NCBI RefSeq assembly: GCF_013373865.1
Contig: NC_050475.1
Coordinates: 21,341,495 to 21,405,494 of the forward strand
Direction of reading: 5' to 3'
DNA length: 64,000 nt
From: Monomorium pharaonis
Lineage: Eukaryota > Arthropoda > Insecta > Hymenoptera > Formicidae
In this document: one piece after another, positions 62,451-64,000 of the stretch
How the letters are laid out: every line of letters starts with the position of its first letter
Position numbering within the stretch: the first letter of the stretch is position 1
The notes under the pieces: model-generated
The model's database searches: none
The model's input: only the letters and a program-made list of their open reading frames with translations
Told to the model about the DNA's origin: nothing
Program-made: the position numbers and the translations under genes

Positions 62451-64000
62451 TTTCTTCGTGGCGCATTTATTTTTACCTTCAGACCCGCTGCATTTGTCTT
62501 CAGTCGCGGATAAATACTATTTGATGTCAGTAGAGAAGAGAATGAAGATTAAAAGTAGCATGTAATTCGCGAAAGGTTTTTGTTATTCTATTTTTAAATA
62601 GTACGTGAACAATTTCCGACAGCATTAATTCAATTATATTCACTTTCCCTTTTCTGTGTATGTACATCAATTTGTAATTTTTTTTTATGATACCTGTTAC
62701 GTAAGGATAATGCCTTTAGAGCCGTGATTCTTCAAGTATCGATGTCTTAAATGCGACGAAGTAGATAATTGGTTACATAGTAGAAATCAGTTCTGCAAGT
62801 AGAACAGAACGACGATTAAAGCGTTAACTACGGCGCTGCGGCTCAAACTTGCCGAAACTCAATAAAATAATTACGCCTAATATAATACACGAGTAACGAG
62901 AAGGTGCAAGAGCAACGGATGGTAGCAAGGCGACGTGGTGTGCAGAAGTTGCTGAGCAAAACCAACGGCATTAGCTGAAAGGCAACTAGAATTACCGACA
63001 AAAAGCCTTGCAGTTGCAAATCTTGGTAAATGCAGGCGCCAATCAAGAGAGAAAACTTGGCGCGCACTATTATTTTTAATAATTATCTTGCATTTTTTTA
63101 GTACCTTCTTCGTACCTTAAATATGCAAATTAATTCCGTAAATTTATTAATGCTTCTAAATGTATTCATAATAAATTATAGATATTCTATTACCCCATAT
63201 TTAAAAAATGTATTCTTAATTAGAGTATAAAAATTACTGTCTAAATTGTTTTTTTTGTTAGTCAAAATAAAATTCATAAAAGTACAAATTTCAAGACTAA
63301 AATTAGTTGACCGAATTTTAATTTATAAATTTTTTAATATTGGTAAAGAAAACAAGTATTTACAATTTGGCTAATTAATAACAAAATTTTTGTTGCATTC
63401 AGTTTATCCCAATATTTTGTTTCCCAAAATAAATTATTTTAATATTAAATTCAGTTCAAAATGTAAAACTTGGGCTGCACAACGTTGAAACATAGAAAAA
63501 AAACAATATTCGCAATATGATTAAAAATATACATTTTCCTCTTTCCCACAACAAGAGTGCAGATGGAATATTAATATAAATTTAGCACTCAGAGTTCTAT
63601 AGTTACTTGTTGAACTCACATCGAGGCGTTAATTTCCACGCAAAACGGAGGAAAGAGCAATTAACCGCGATCAAGAGTCGTTACAATCCGGCGACACTCA
63701 TCTTTACACAATGTGCGCCACATCGAGGATCGATCCTCCAACAGGATCCCGGGATACGTGCATACGTCCCCTTCCTCCCTCCTCTCTCTCTCTCTCTCTT
63801 TCTTTCTCTCTTGCGGTTATTCTCTCTGTCGTGTTATTTAATGTCCTGCCCTACATTTCCGTTCGTTCGTCTCGGAGCGAATTCGCCGCTCGTTTCCCGC
63901 TTAGACGATAATTCAGAGTGGAAGGAAATCGATGCGGCGCACCCTCCGAGGGTGCACGAGATTCGTCGCGGGTTTATGACCGCGGGTGCGTTTTCGCACC
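62451..64000. other. AT-rich DNA then CT-rich end
   Basis: AT-rich and featureless to 63600. The end holds a CT microsatellite (63781-63812) and a GC-richer segment running off the right edge. No gene was seen. Confidence 0.5.

Overview
The window is eukaryotic DNA with no prokaryotic-style gene organisation. AT-rich stretches alternate with GC-rich, CpG-dense patches of 0.3-1.4 kb, microsatellites are frequent, miniature DNA transposons are present, and no protein-coding gene can be recognised. CpG is not depleted. Together with a TATA plus TCAGT-type initiator this fits an arthropod, most likely a hymenopteran such as an ant, but the assignment is inference. Most long open frames are side effects of GC-rich or one-sided (pyrimidine or CT-repeat) composition.

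Left end (1-5433): a tandem satellite with a 153-bp monomer, about 35 copies, in perfect 153-bp register and running off the left edge. It has two monomer subfamilies (A and B). Multi-monomer higher-order blocks include three consecutive, seemingly identical 459-bp A-A-B trimers. This is the signature of centromeric or pericentromeric satellite DNA, and it ends abruptly in single-copy sequence.

Middle and right (5434-64000): gene-poor, single-copy intergenic or intronic DNA. Four miniature inverted-repeat elements are well supported: 20653-21019 (TTAA or TA flanks), 35857-36194 (hAT-type, 8-bp target duplication CTGGGGAA), 59339-59544 (foldback, TA flanks) and 60239-60494 (TA flanks, tandemly duplicated left end). 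A recurring terminal motif of the form TACRCTGA-GAAAA suggests more decayed copies. There are CT/AG, GT, CGT/CGG and ACGT microsatellites and a purine-strand-skewed tract.

Genes: nothing matches a family I know. The best coding evidence is two minus-strand mini-exons (51181-51240 and 50993-51052) with good splice signals and one shared reading frame. A plus-strand core promoter (TATA at 51957, initiator at 51988) is followed by a possible first coding exon ending at a splice donor. Weaker exon candidates lie at 25385-25584 and 56594-56844, and an unusually open block at 27152-27915. A CpG-rich block at 61240-62450 looks like a promoter or 5'-UTR island. If real, these pieces belong to one or more long-intron genes whose bodies lie mostly outside the window.
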